From contig NZ_CP145607.1 in NCBI RefSeq assembly GCF_036884275.1, positions 496,001 through 560,000 of the forward strand: a stretch of DNA of 64,000 nucleotides, read 5' to 3'. This DNA comes from Sphingomonas kaistensis (lineage in GTDB: Bacteria; Pseudomonadota; Alphaproteobacteria; Sphingomonadales; Sphingomonadaceae). The notes below the pieces were generated by a model that saw only the letters and a list, made by a program, of their open reading frames with translations, searched no databases and was not told the DNA's origin. This document shows positions 26,540 to 36,155 of this stretch, in pieces (positions within the stretch are counted from its first letter, which is position 1; every line of letters starts with the position of its first letter). The translations under genes and the position numbers were made by a program.

Positions 26540-26552
26540 CGACGGCGTTCCC

Positions 26553-29500
26553 TTAACGGGCGAGCAGGATGCGCGCCTGGCTGGCGATCTGCGCCAGCAT
26601 CGGCACGCTGACCGCACCGCCCGCACGGGCACGCGAGATCAGGCGGCGGAACTGGGCGATCCGGCTTTCCTGCCGTTCGGCCCACCGCTCCACCGACTGC
26701 ACCGGATCCTCGCCGCGCACCCGCGACAACCATTCGATGCGGAGTTGCTCGAACTCGTTGAGCAGGCCCGCGACCAGCAGCCGCTCCCACTGATCGGTCG
26801 GCTGCAGCTTGAGCGCCTGGCTTTGCGCCCAGTCGATGCCCAGCGCCTCGCCGATGCGGACATAGGCATGGGTCAGCTCCAGCGCGTCCATGCCCTTGCG
26901 CGCCGACAGCGCGGCGATGCCGAACACGCCGTCGAGCTCATAGAGCTTGACCAGCCCACGCGCGATCGCCTGGTCGGCACCCATCGTTTCGAGCGAGGAG
27001 CGGAGCGACACGGCCTGCGCCTTGACCTCGTCGCGAATGATCGAGCGCGCTTCCTTGTCGATCGTCGTCAGGCCGGGCTCGAGCAGCGCGACCAGTTCGG
27101 ACACGTTATTCTCGCCGCCGCCGGCACGAAGGATGTCGCTCATGTGCGCGCGGATGCTTTGCGCCGCCATCGCCATCAGGTCGAGACGCACCGCTTCGCT
27201 GACCGGTGCATCCTCGATCCGCTGCCACAGCAGGTCGAGCTTCAACAATCGCTCGGCGGTGAGGAAAGCGGTGACCACCTGCGGCAGCGAGCTGCCATCC
27301 TCTTCCGTCAGGTCGAGCGCGACGCTTGGCCCCAGGCGATTGACGATGCGGTTGGCGACCTTGGTGGCGACGATCTCGTTGCGCAGGCGGTGACGTAGCA
27401 GCGCGTCGCGATGCGCTTCGCGCAGCGGCACCGGGAAGGCGGCCAGCAACTGTTCGTGCATCAGCGGGTCGTCGGCCAACTGCAGCTCTTCGGCGGCATC
27501 CTGCAGGCTGAGTTTCGCAAGGCTGAGCAGGACCGCCAGCTCGGGCCTGGTCAGGCCGCGATTGTCACCGGCGCGGCGCAGCAGCTCCTCGCTCGTCTCC
27601 AGCCCTTCGACCCGGCGATCGAGACGCCCGGCCGCTTCCAGCAATTCAAGCGTGCGGACCTGCACCGGCAGCGCCGCGACGCCGCCGCGCTCGGCGACCG
27701 ACAGCGCCAGCGTCTGGCGGCGGTTGTCGTCCAGCACCAGTTCGCCGACCTCGTCGGTCATGCTTTCCAGCAGCTGGTTGCGCGCGTCCAGCGTCAGCCG
27801 CCCTTCCAGCATCTCCTGGTTCAAGGGGATCTTGATGTTGACCTCATTGTCCGAACAATCGACGCCCGCCGAATTGTCGATGAAGTCGGTGTTGCAGCGG
27901 CCACCATGCTCGCTGAATTCGATCCGCGCGGATTGCGTGATGGCAAGGTTCGCGCCTTCGCCGATCACCTTGCAACGCAGGTCCGCCGCATCGACGCGCA
28001 GCGCGTCGTTGGCGGGATCACCGACGGTGCTGTTGGCCTGCGCAGTCGACTTCACATAGGTGCCGATGCCGCCGAACCACATCAGGCCGACCGGCGCTTT
28101 CAGGATCGCGCTGATCAGGGCCGCGGGATCGAACGAGCCCGGCTGCACCCCGATCGCCGCCGCGGCTTCGGGGGTCAGCACGATTTCCTTTTGGCTGCGC
28201 GGCACGATCATCGCGCCGGGGCTGAGCTTGCTGCGGTCGTAATCGTCCCAGCTCGAGCGCGGCAGGTTGAACAAACGGTTGCGCTCTTCCCAGCTCGCCG
28301 CGGGATCGGGCGTGGGGTCGATGAAGATGTGGCGGTGATCGAACGCCGCCACCAGCTGGATCGCTTTCGACAGCAGCATGCCGTTACCGAACACGTCGCC
28401 CGACATGTCGCCGCAACCCGCCACCGTCACCGGCTCCGACTGAATGTCGACGCCCATTTCGAGGAAATGTCGCTGGACACTGATCCACGCGCCCTTGGCG
28501 GTGATGCCCATCGCCTTGTGGTCGTAGCCGTTGGACCCGCCGCTGGCGAACGCATCGCCGAGCCAGAAACCGCGTTCCAGCGCGATCGCGTTGGCGACGT
28601 CGGAGAAGGTCGCGGTGCCCTTGTCGGCGGCGACCACGAAATAGGGATCGTCACCGTCGTGGACGACAACGCCGTCCGGATGAACGACCTTGCCCTCGAC
28701 GATGTTGTCGGTGACCGACAGCAAAGACCGGATGAAGATTCGATAGCTTTCGGTGCCTTCGGCCAGCCACGCTTCGCGATCGGTCGCGGGCGAGGGCAGG
28801 TGCTTGGGATAGAAGCCGCCCTTGGCGCCGGTCGGCACGATCACCGCATTCTTTACCAGCTGCGCCTTCATCAGACCGAGGATCTCGGTGCGGAAATCGT
28901 CGCGCCGGTCGGACCAGCGAAGCCCGCCGCGGGCAACCGGCCCGCCGCGCAGGTGGATGCCCTCGACGCGCGGGCTGTAGACCCAAATCTCGCGATACGG
29001 GATCGGCGCGGGCAAGCCGGGGACGCGAGTCGGATCGAGCTTGAACGCCAAGGCTTCGCCGGCACGCGGGGCAAAAGCGTTGGTGCGCAAGGTCGCTTCC
29101 ACCACGCTGCGCAGCAAACGCAGGATGCGGTCGTCGTCGATCGATTTGACGGCGTTGAGCGCAGCTTCGAACGCGGCCTTTTCGGCGGAAACCGCGGCAT
29201 CGCGGTCGGCGCGGGCGGGGTCGTGCGCGGCGGCGAACCAGCCGACCAAAGCGCGGGTCGCGGCGGGCGAGCGCCGCAGCGCATCGACCACGGTGACCAG
29301 GCTGTAGGCGACGCCGGTCTGGCGCAGATAACGGAACCAGGCGCGCAGCCAGACCACCGGCTGCGGGTCGAGCCCGGCGAACAGGACGAGCTGGTTGAAT
29401 TCGTCGTCTTCGGCGTGACGCTGCAGAACGGCGGCGATCGCGCCTTCGATCACATCGTTGCGCGACAGCAGCTCGCCGGCGTCGGCGTCGAGTTCCAGAC

Positions 29501-31178
29501 CGAAATCGTGGATGTGACCAAGCCGGCTGTCTTCGCCGAGCGCCGTCGGCAGCTCTTCGATGACCCGGAAGCCGAAGTTCTCCAGCACCGGCACCGCTTC
29601 GGACAGCGGCACCAGCCCGCCCGACCGATACAGCTTGAGGCGGACTTCGCTTGGCCGGTCCGACAGGTCGCGGAACAGCCGCACGTCGCGGTCATCGCTG
29701 CCTTCGAGCGCGCAGAGGCGGAGGATGTCCGCGGCGGCTTCATCGGCGCGCTCGCGGCTGCGATATTCTTCCGGAATGCCCGGCAGATAGGTGAGCGCCA
29801 GCCGGGTCGCCCGGCCGCTTCCGACGCGTTCGGTCAGTTCGGCCTCGACCGCCGGGGCCCAGCCGCGAACCATCTCGACCAATTGGCGGTCGAGCTCGGC
29901 GATGTCCGGCAGCGGACGCGAGGCGGAAAAGCCGAGCGTCAGGCGAATGAGCGCCAAGTCGCCGTCGCCAAGTTCGACCGACCAGCTGGTGACCGAGGAC
30001 AGCACGGCTTCCTCGATCATCTTCTGGATCGCCAGCCGGCGGGTGGTGGTGAGCTCGTCGCGGGGCAACCAGACGAACGCGAACAGATGGCGGTGAAGCG
30101 CGCCCGGAAGCAGCAGCAACGCCGGGCGAGGACGATCGGCAAGGCTCATCGCGGTCAGCGCGGCGGCACGCACCTCGCGCTCACCGAACGAGACGAGGAG
30201 ATCGGGCGCCAAGCTCGACAGCGCGTGGGCAAGCGCCTTGGCACCGTGGCTGGCCGGAGCGAAGCGAAGCTCGCGGTCGAGCGCCGCCAGCCGCTCGCGC
30301 ACCACCGGGATCTCGGCCGGCGGCGAGCGCAGCGCGGCGCTGGTCCACAGGCCGGCGTGAAGCGACAGCACGCCATCGGGACGGCGAACCACCACCACGT
30401 CGAGCGGCACGCGGCGATGCACGGGCGACAGGCGATCGGCCTTGAGCATCATAACCGGCCGCGGGTCTTGGCGAAGGGTATCGAACAGACCGCGCAGGTC
30501 GTCGACGGTCCACAGGTCGATGCCTTCGCCCGACAGGATGCCGAGGCCCTGGCGCAGGTCGCCGTCGGGACCAACCAGTTTGTGCCCGAGCAGGGTGAAA
30601 TTGTTGTCGGCAAGCCAGCTCAGCAGCGCTGCGCTTTCGGTGTCGGTACCGGCAACGGCTGACGCGTCCTCGGCCATGATGGCGGTCATCGCCTTCCAGT
30701 CGCGCACCGCGGCGCGGACGTTGGCGAGGACGTTCTCGATCTCCAGCACGAGTTCGTGCCGGCCCCGCGCGTCGGCGCGGTCGAGTTCGACATAGATAAT
30801 CGATTCCGCCTGGCCGCCGTCGCCGAGGCGGACCAGTCGCTCGCCGTCGCGGGTGGCGTGGACGATCGGGTGGAGCAGGCGGTGGACGGTCAGGCCGGCC
30901 CCTGCGATCACCGCGGCGACGCTGTCGACCAGGAACGGCATGTCGTCGTTAATGATGACAAGGCGCATCAGGCGCCGGGCCGCTTCGCCGCCGACCGACT
31001 GAAGCTTCAGCGCGATTTCGCCAGGACGACGGTTCTCGGCCGTTTCGGCGATAAAGGCCGCGGCCTCCGCCTGCTCGGCGGCGGTGAAACCCTCGAGCTC
31101 GCCAGGCAAGGCATTGTCCAGAAGGGCATCGGAAAAGGCGTCCGCAAACGTCGCGGACAGGCCGGTGTCAGCCGCCAT
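26553..31178 (-). CDS. NAD-dependent glutamate dehydrogenase, large (about 180 kDa) type
   Basis: At 1541 residues this is the long NAD-GDH found in Streptomyces, Pseudomonas and alphaproteobacteria. It oxidises glutamate to 2-oxoglutarate and ammonia. A long N-terminal regulatory region (ACT-like segments, for example L-V-I-I-N-D-D-M-P-F-L-V-D-S-V) precedes the catalytic centre at about 720-780: P-V-A-R-G-G-L-R-W-S-D-R-R-D-D-F-R-T-E and K-N-A-V-I-V-P-T-G-A-K-G-G-F with the catalytic lysine. The NAD-binding half contains V-A-G-C-G-D-M-S-G-D-V-F-G-N-G. The start ATG 31178 is preferred to 31235 because the extra residues are not conserved-looking. Confidence 0.95.
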   Translation of the reverse strand: MAADTGLSATFADAFSDALLDNALPGELEGFTAAEQAEAAAFIAETAENRRPGEIALKLQSVGGEAARRLMRLVIINDDMPFLVDSVAAVIAGAGLTVHRLLHPIVHATRDGERLVRLGDGGQAESIIYVELDRADARGRHELVLEIENVLANVRAAVRDWKAMTAIMAEDASAVAGTDTESAALLSWLADNNFTLLGHKLVGPDGDLRQGLGILSGEGIDLWTVDDLRGLFDTLRQDPRPVMMLKADRLSPVHRRVPLDVVVVRRPDGVLSLHAGLWTSAALRSPPAEIPVVRERLAALDRELRFAPASHGAKALAHALSSLAPDLLVSFGEREVRAAALTAMSLADRPRPALLLLPGALHRHLFAFVWLPRDELTTTRRLAIQKMIEEAVLSSVTSWSVELGDGDLALIRLTLGFSASRPLPDIAELDRQLVEMVRGWAPAVEAELTERVGSGRATRLALTYLPGIPEEYRSRERADEAAADILRLCALEGSDDRDVRLFRDLSDRPSEVRLKLYRSGGLVPLSEAVPVLENFGFRVIEELPTALGEDSRLGHIHDFGLELDADAGELLSRNDVIEGAIAAVLQRHAEDDEFNQLVLFAGLDPQPVVWLRAWFRYLRQTGVAYSLVTVVDALRRSPAATRALVGWFAAAHDPARADRDAAVSAEKAAFEAALNAVKSIDDDRILRLLRSVVEATLRTNAFAPRAGEALAFKLDPTRVPGLPAPIPYREIWVYSPRVEGIHLRGGPVARGGLRWSDRRDDFRTEILGLMKAQLVKNAVIVPTGAKGGFYPKHLPSPATDREAWLAEGTESYRIFIRSLLSVTDNIVEGKVVHPDGVVVHDGDDPYFVVAADKGTATFSDVANAIALERGFWLGDAFASGGSNGYDHKAMGITAKGAWISVQRHFLEMGVDIQSEPVTVAGCGDMSGDVFGNGMLLSKAIQLVAAFDHRHIFIDPTPDPAASWEERNRLFNLPRSSWDDYDRSKLSPGAMIVPRSQKEIVLTPEAAAAIGVQPGSFDPAALISAILKAPVGLMWFGGIGTYVKSTAQANSTVGDPANDALRVDAADLRCKVIGEGANLAITQSARIEFSEHGGRCNTDFIDNSAGVDCSDNEVNIKIPLNQEMLEGRLTLDARNQLLESMTDEVGELVLDDNRRQTLALSVAERGGVAALPVQVRTLELLEAAGRLDRRVEGLETSEELLRRAGDNRGLTRPELAVLLSLAKLSLQDAAEELQLADDPLMHEQLLAAFPVPLREAHRDALLRHRLRNEIVATKVANRIVNRLGPSVALDLTEEDGSSLPQVVTAFLTAERLLKLDLLWQRIEDAPVSEAVRLDLMAMAAQSIRAHMSDILRAGGGENNVSELVALLEPGLTTIDKEARSIIRDEVKAQAVSLRSSLETMGADQAIARGLVKLYELDGVFGIAALSARKGMDALELTHAYVRIGEALGIDWAQSQALKLQPTDQWERLLVAGLLNEFEQLRIEWLSRVRGEDPVQSVERWAERQESRIAQFRRLISRARAGGAVSVPMLAQIASQARILLAR

Positions 31179-31267
31179 GGTCTTCTTTACGCTCCCAGTG
31201 AGAATGAGGGCGCGTCTAGACCCGGGCCTCGCCACTCACAACCCCGGCGGCGCCCTTTGGCGGGCAA

Positions 31268-32464
31268 TCAGGCGAGGCGGTGCAGCGCTTTTTCGAGCAG
31301 GGCGAGATCAGCGACGGCGCCCACCGGCTCGACCTTGCCGGTCGCGTCGCGGCGCACTAGGACCAGGGTGAATTCGTCGTTGCCGGCAAGCGCGCTGAGC
31401 GGCTGCGCGGCGGCAGCGCGGAGGCGGACGCGGGCACGGTCGGCGCGGTTGTCGGCGCGGGGCGCGGGGCGGCGGGCATCGCGCTCGGCCGCGACCAAAC
31501 CCTTGAGGCCACCAGCAAAGCTTTCGATGAACGGCAGAAAGCCTTCGAAATCGATCTCGCAGCGTTCGGCGTGGGCGAGCGCGGCGGCGAATTCAGTCAG
31601 CCGCGCCTTGTCGTAATCGGCGCCGAAGACCAGCTTCACGATCGGCGTCATCGGCGCGCGGGCCTGTGCCTTGATGCCCGCATCGTCGAGCAATTCGGCA
31701 TAATCGTCGGGCACGCGGCGGCTGGCGACGGCAAAGTCATAGGCCAAACTCAGGGCCCGGTAGAGCGCGGCGCGGCTGCGCCCGTCGGCAGCCTTCAGCA
31801 CTTCCACCGTTTCGCGCGCGGCGGACAGACGATCGGCAAGGCCGGCATCGTCTCCGAGCGGGAGGGGCTCGTCGTCCTCGGGCTCGATCGCCTCGACGAG
31901 GTCGAGCACGTCTTCTTCCTCGAACACCGCCGTGATCGGCAGCGGGTCGGGCCGCGGCGCGGACACGGCGTCCTTCCAATTGATGACGCCGTAGATGAAG
32001 TCGATCGTCTTCCCGTCCGAAGAGAAGGGCATCAGGATGCCGCGATAGCAGATGTCGAGCCCGCGCTGATTGGTGAACTCGGCCTCGAACCCGATCGGCG
32101 CACGGTTGGCGACGATCTGCAGCCAATGATCGGTCAGGCGGCTCAGCAGCGAGCGTGGCGGGACATCGGCCAGCGTTCGCACCGTGTCGCCGATCTCGCA
32201 TTCGGCGCGCAGCGCGGCGCCGATGAAGCTGGTTGCCGGATTGTCCGTTCCGGCGGTGAAATCGAGCAGCAGGCTGTGGTCGGCGAAATCCTGGACATCT
32301 CGGCCGTCGAGATCCTCGATTGAAGGAAAATCGCGTCCGTTGAGGAGCGAGGCCCAGTAATTATAGGCACGAACATGCATTCGCCGCTCATCCATTCCGA
32401 TGGCTGCAGCCATGTCGATCGGCTCGTGATCGAGGCTCAGATCAGGTGAAAAGCTAAGGTCCAT
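31268..32464 (-). CDS. PAS-domain protein with helical C-terminal region, possibly a stress sensor
   Basis: The 398-residue soluble protein carries a PAS_5-like module in the first 180 residues (A-Y-N-Y-W-A-S-L-L-N-G-R-D-F-P-S-I-E-D-L-D and F-T-N-Q-R-G-L-D-I-C-Y-R-G-I-L-M-P-F-S). Next come an acidic linker (E-E-E-D-V-L-D-L-V-E-A-I-E-P-E-D-D-E) and a helical second half rich in Ala/Arg. PAS_5 proteins in sphingomonads and caulobacters are often stand-alone and of unknown role. A possible earlier TTG start lies at 32476. Confidence 0.75.
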   Translation of the reverse strand: MDLSFSPDLSLDHEPIDMAAAIGMDERRMHVRAYNYWASLLNGRDFPSIEDLDGRDVQDFADHSLLLDFTAGTDNPATSFIGAALRAECEIGDTVRTLADVPPRSLLSRLTDHWLQIVANRAPIGFEAEFTNQRGLDICYRGILMPFSSDGKTIDFIYGVINWKDAVSAPRPDPLPITAVFEEEDVLDLVEAIEPEDDEPLPLGDDAGLADRLSAARETVEVLKAADGRSRAALYRALSLAYDFAVASRRVPDDYAELLDDAGIKAQARAPMTPIVKLVFGADYDKARLTEFAAALAHAERCEIDFEGFLPFIESFAGGLKGLVAAERDARRPAPRADNRADRARVRLRAAAAQPLSALAGNDEFTLVLVRRDATGKVEPVGAVADLALLEKALHRLA

Positions 32465-32608
32465 GCGTCGGTCCAATTACCCCCAATAAGGAGGCAAATA
32501 GCGCCGGTGCAGTTACCAAGGGGTTAAGTATAGCGGTTCGACTCGCGTGGGAATCCCTTCGTCGCATCCTGATGAATCTCGCTGTTCGGCGGTTCGTTCT
32601 GGGACACG

Positions 32609-32839
32609 ATGGACAGCAGCCTCATAAACGGCGCGCTTTACTGGCCCGAGCACCGCGCGCTCGAACTGTGCCTGGCAAGCGGGCGGCGCTATCTTTATCT
32701 CGGCGTGCCGGCCGAGGTGGCGGAGGGCTTTACCGAGGCCCCGTCCAAGGGCGCCTACTTCAACCGCGCGATCCGTGGCCGCTTCGATTGCCACCCCTTG
32801 CGTGACCAGAAACCCACACCGCGCGCCGTGAACGACTGA
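32609..32839 (+). CDS. KTSC-domain protein
   Basis: The 76-residue protein matches the KTSC domain: L-E-L-C-L-A-S-G-R-R-Y-L-Y-L-G-V-P-A-E-V, A-P-S-K-G-A-Y-F-N-R-A-I-R-G-R-F, with the conserved Tyr/Pro and S-K-G-x-Y-F-N. KTSC proteins occur alone or fused to lysyl-tRNA synthetase-like proteins; the role is unknown. The first residues (M-D-S-S-L-I-N-G-A-L-Y-W-P-E) are consistent with a complete domain. Confidence 0.85.
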   Translation: MDSSLINGALYWPEHRALELCLASGRRYLYLGVPAEVAEGFTEAPSKGAYFNRAIRGRFDCHPLRDQKPTPRAVND

Positions 32840-32845
32840 TCGGCA

Positions 32846-32870
32846 GGAACGGTTGGTCGCCGCCTTCGTT
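32846..32870 (+). promoter_or_regulatory. Candidate EcfG (general stress sigma factor) promoter
   Basis: GGAAC (32846-32850) and CGTT (32867-32870) are separated by exactly 16 bases, matching the alphaproteobacterial EcfG consensus GGAAC-N16/17-CGTT. It lies 33 bases before the start of the small membrane-protein gene at 32903, the expected geometry. This predicts induction of that gene in the general stress response. Confidence 0.7.
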
Positions 32871-32902
32871 CGTTTCGGCGCAACAACAGGAGTTCGAGGG
32901 CA

Positions 32903-33121
32903 ATGGCTGATCTTAATCGTGACGGGCTGGACGATGGTCCAGTCGTGGAGCGCACCACGGTAGTGAACACCGGCGGTGGCGGTGGCAGTGGCGGCGTGAT
33001 CGCCGTGGTGGTCCTGCTGGCGGTGCTGGTGATCGGCTATCTGCTGTACACCAACGGCACGTTCGGCGGGTCCAAGACCGAGATCAAGGTGCCTGATTCG
33101 ATCAACGTCAACGTCAACTGA
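32903..33121 (+). CDS. Small single-span membrane protein under stress-type promoter
   Basis: The 72-residue protein has a short acidic N-terminus, a glycine-rich linker (T-G-G-G-G-G-S-G-G), one membrane helix (about 32-49) and a periplasmic tail (T-E-I-K-V-P-D-S-I-N-V-N-V-N). The shape matches small inner-membrane proteins found in sphingomonads. An AGGAG site with 10-base spacing precedes the ATG. Its promoter looks like an EcfG target, which suggests a stress function. Confidence 0.75.
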   Translation: MADLNRDGLDDGPVVERTTVVNTGGGGGSGGVIAVVVLLAVLVIGYLLYTNGTFGGSKTEIKVPDSINVNVN

Positions 33122-33127
33122 TCCGGC

Positions 33128-33167
33128 GCGGGGGAGCGGGGCCGCTCACTTGGCTTCCCTCCCCCGC
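33128..33167 (+). terminator. Hairpin after the stress membrane-protein gene
   Basis: GCGGGGGAG (33128-33136) can pair with CTCCCCCGC (33159-33167) across a 22-base loop. It sits between the stop at 33121 and the hmgA start at 33191 and would separate the two transcripts. There is no clear T-run. Confidence 0.45.
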
Positions 33168-33190
33168 CCCACCAGCCTAGAGCGGGTGTC

Positions 33191-34480
33191 ATGCTGACCA
33201 GCTCTTCTCCCGCCTACGTGGCCGGTTTCGGTGGGCATGTCGCCACCGAGGCAGTCAACGGCGCGCTGCCCCAAGGCCGCAATTCACCGCAGCGTCCGGC
33301 ATTCGGCCTTTATGCCGAACAATTGTCGGGCACCGCCTTCACCATGCCGCGGCACGAGAACCGCCGCTCGTGGCTGTACCGCTTGCGGCCGAGCGCCGAC
33401 CACCGCCCGTTCGTCGCTTATGACGGCGCGCCGCGATTGGCGTGCCGAGCGTCGGGGCCGCTGGCGCCCAACCGCCTGCGCTGGGACCCGCTGGCCGAGC
33501 CCGCGATCGGCACCGACTTCATCGACGGGCTGACCACCGCCGTCTTCAACCGCGCCCCGGCCGATCTGGAAGGTGTGGCGGTGCATCTCTACGCGGCCAA
33601 TGCCGAGCGGCTCGACCGGGTGTTTGTTTCAGCCGACGGCGAACTCCTGGTCCTGCCGCAGGACGGCCGGCTGGAACTGCTGACTGAGCTTGGTCGGATC
33701 GAGATCGCGCCGGGGCAGATCGCGCTGATCCCACGCGGTGTGCGGTTCAAGATCGCGCTGCCCGACGGCGCGGCGCGCGGCTATCTCGCCGAAAATTACG
33801 GCGCCCCGTTCCGCTTGCCCGATCTGGGGCCGATCGGCGCCAACGGTCTCGCCAATCCGCGCGATTTCGAAACGCCGGTCGCGTGGTTCGAGGACAAGGA
33901 CGAGCCGACCGAGCTGATCCAGAAATATGGCGGCACCCTGTGGACGACGACGCTCGACCACAGCCCGCTCGACGTCGTCGCCTGGCACGGCAATCTCGCG
34001 CCCTGCCGTTACGACTTGGCGCACTTCAACGCGATCGGCACGGTCAGTTTCGACCATCCCGATCCGTCGATTTTCACCGTGCTGACCTCACCCTCGCACA
34101 TGGCCGGGCGCGCCAACGTTGATTTCGTCATCTTCCCGCCGCGCTGGATGGTCGCCGAAGACACCTTCCGCCCGCCATGGTTCCACCGCAACGTGATGAG
34201 CGAATGCATGGGCCTGCTGACCGGCGCCTACGATGCCAAGGCCGAGGGGTTCCAGCCGGGCGGGCTCAGCCTCCACAACATGATGAGCGGGCACGGTCCC
34301 GACGTCGAAACCTGGCGCCGCGCGAGCGAGGCCGAATTGAAACCGCACAAGATCGACGGAACGATGGCCTTCATGATCGAAAGTTGCTGGCCCTTCGAGG
34401 TGCCGGAGGAAGCGCTGAGCCGCGCGCAGCCCGACTATGACGCGGCCTGGGCCGATTTCCCTAAGGCGCGCCTGCCATGA
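33191..34480 (+). CDS. hmgA: Homogentisate 1,2-dioxygenase
   Basis: The 429-residue enzyme opens the ring of homogentisate to maleylacetoacetate in tyrosine and phenylalanine breakdown. Iron ligands and neighbours: [15 protein letters not shown] (His/Glu) and [13 protein letters not shown] (His). The N-terminal barrel has the expected R-R-S-W-L-Y-R. It begins the operon hmgA-fahA-GNAT, with an ATGA overlap to fahA. 4-Hydroxyphenylpyruvate dioxygenase is not adjacent. Confidence 0.96.
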   Translation: MLTSSSPAYVAGFGGHVATEAVNGALPQGRNSPQRPAFGLYAEQLSGTAFTMPRHENRRSWLYRLRPSADHRPFVAYDGAPRLACRASGPLAPNRLRWDPLAEPAIGTDFIDGLTTAVFNRAPADLEGVAVHLYAANAERLDRVFVSADGELLVLPQDGRLELLTELGRIEIAPGQIALIPRGVRFKIALPDGAARGYLAENYGAPFRLPDLGPIGANGLANPRDFETPVAWFEDKDEPTELIQKYGGTLWTTTLDHSPLDVVAWHGNLAPCRYDLAHFNAIGTVSFDHPDPSIFTVLTSPSHMAGRANVDFVIFPPRWMVAEDTFRPPWFHRNVMSECMGLLTGAYDAKAEGFQPGGLSLHNMMSGHGPDVETWRRASEAELKPHKIDGTMAFMIESCWPFEVPEEALSRAQPDYDAAWADFPKARLP

Positions 34481-35754
34481 GGATCGACGAGACCCACGAT
34501 CCCGCTCGCTCGAGCTGGGTGGAAAGCGCGCAAGGACATCGCGACTTTCCGGTGCAGAATTTGCCGCTGTGCATCTTTTCCAGCGACGGGCGCGAGCGGC
34601 GCGCCGGGGTCGCGATCGGCGACTTCCTGCTCGACCTACCCGCAATCGCCGACGCGCTCGGCGACGCCTGGGTCGAGGAATTATCGCAGCCGGTAATGAA
34701 CGCCTTTCTCGCGCTCGGCAGCGGACCGCGCGTGGCGCTGCGAAAGCGCCTGTCCGAACTGCTCTCCGACGAAGCGCATCGAGACCGGATCGAGCCAGCG
34801 TTGCTCGGCCAATCCGAAGCGACCATGCACCTGCCGTGCCTGATCGGCGATTACACAGATTTCTACGTCGGCATCCATCACGCGACCAACGTCGGCAAGC
34901 AGTTCCGCCCCGACAATCCGCTGCTGCCCAACTACAAATATGTGCCCATCGGCTATCACGGCCGCGCGTCAAGCGTGCGGGTGTCGGGCCAGCCGGTGGT
35001 GCGCCCCAGCGGGCAGCGCAAACCGCCCGAAGCCGAGGTGCCGGTGTTCGGTCCCTCGCGGCGGCTCGATTACGAACTGGAGCTTGGCATCTGGGTCGGG
35101 CCGGGCAATGCGCTGGGCGAAGCGATCCCAATCGATCAAGCGGAAGGCGCGATCGCCGGCTTCTGCTTGCTCAACGACTGGTCGGCGCGCGATCTTCAGG
35201 CGTGGGAATATCAGCCCTTGGGGCCGTTCCTCGCCAAGAACTTCCTGACCAGCGTATCGCCGTTCGTCGTCACGCCCGAAGCGATGGCGCCGTTCATGAC
35301 CGCCCCCTTTACGCGGCCCGACGGTGATCCCGAGCCTCTGCCCTATCTCACCGGCGGATCGGACAAGCCCGGCCTCGGCCTCACCGTCAGCGCGGCGCTT
35401 ACCACTAGGAAGATGCGCGACGAAGGAATGGCGCCGCATCGCCTGAGCCAAGGCGTGGCCGCAGACGCCATGTACTGGACCGCCGAACAGATCGTCGCGC
35501 ATCACAGCTGCAACGGCTGCAATCTCCAGCCGGGCGATCTGATCGGCACCGGCACGCTGTCGACCGCATCGCCGGACGGACTCGGCTCGCTGCTGGAGAT
35601 CAGCCAGGGCGGCAAGGCGCCGCTGACCCTTCCGACCGGCGAGACCCGCAGCTTCCTTGAAGATGGCGACGAATTGATCCTCACCGCTCGCGCCGAGGCG
35701 AAAGGTTATGTGTCGATCGGGCTCGGCGAATGCAGGGGATTAGTGGTCGGATGA
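34477..35754 (+). CDS. fahA: Fumarylacetoacetase
   Basis: The 425-residue enzyme cleaves fumarylacetoacetate to fumarate and acetoacetate, the last step of tyrosine degradation. Metal and active-site motifs: [16 protein letters not shown] (Asp and catalytic His), [11 protein letters not shown] (two Glu), [12 protein letters not shown] (Asp) and [10 protein letters not shown]. It starts in the ATGA of hmgA. A maleylacetoacetate isomerase is not encoded next to it. Confidence 0.96.
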   Translation: MRIDETHDPARSSWVESAQGHRDFPVQNLPLCIFSSDGRERRAGVAIGDFLLDLPAIADALGDAWVEELSQPVMNAFLALGSGPRVALRKRLSELLSDEAHRDRIEPALLGQSEATMHLPCLIGDYTDFYVGIHHATNVGKQFRPDNPLLPNYKYVPIGYHGRASSVRVSGQPVVRPSGQRKPPEAEVPVFGPSRRLDYELELGIWVGPGNALGEAIPIDQAEGAIAGFCLLNDWSARDLQAWEYQPLGPFLAKNFLTSVSPFVVTPEAMAPFMTAPFTRPDGDPEPLPYLTGGSDKPGLGLTVSAALTTRKMRDEGMAPHRLSQGVAADAMYWTAEQIVAHHSCNGCNLQPGDLIGTGTLSTASPDGLGSLLEISQGGKAPLTLPTGETRSFLEDGDELILTARAEAKGYVSIGLGECRGLVVG

Positions 35755-36053
35755 AGAACGTTTCACGCAACGAGGCCAAACAGCGCTTCGAGATCCACCT
35801 CGACGACGGCGCGGTCGCCTTTTCCGACTATCGCCTGACGGACGGCAAGGTGACGTTCCCGCATACGGTCGTCCCTCCGCATCACGAAGGCCAGGGCATC
35901 GGATCGGCACTCGCCAAGACGTCGCTCGACTGGGCGCGGGGCGAAGGGCTGAAGGTCGTGCCGGCCTGCAGCTTCTACGCCAACTATATGGCACGCCATG
36001 CCGAGGTGCATGACCTCCTCGCCCCTGGGGTGGCCGAGCAACTCGGCCTCTAG
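35751..36053 (+). CDS. GNAT-like acetyltransferase (YjdJ/Gtn type)
   Basis: The 100-residue protein is the minimal GNAT-like fold: F-E-I-H-L-D-D-G-A-V-A-F-S-D-Y-R, then T-V-V-P-P-H-H-E-G-Q-G-I-G-S-A-L-A with the acetyl-CoA loop, and V-V-P-A-C-S-F-Y-A-N-Y-M. This matches the N-acetyltransferase family of short proteins (PF14542-like). The start ATG overlaps the fahA stop as ATGA. Why it travels with tyrosine-catabolism genes is not known; it may be a detoxifying or repair activity. Confidence 0.88.
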   Translation: MKNVSRNEAKQRFEIHLDDGAVAFSDYRLTDGKVTFPHTVVPPHHEGQGIGSALAKTSLDWARGEGLKVVPACSFYANYMARHAEVHDLLAPGVAEQLGL

Positions 36054-36155
36054 CTACGAGCGCATCACTGTTGCGCCGAGGCCACTTGTCAGGCCGCCGC
36101 AACGGGAGGCATAGCTTTGCTCCTGGGGCCGTTGTTGGCCGGGGAGGAACTACAC

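Noticed and set aside
27411..30662. A 1083-codon plus-strand open frame opposite the NAD-GDH gene.
   Set aside because: It is the antisense shadow typical of GC-rich coding DNA; the minus-strand protein has a complete, motif-bearing GDH.
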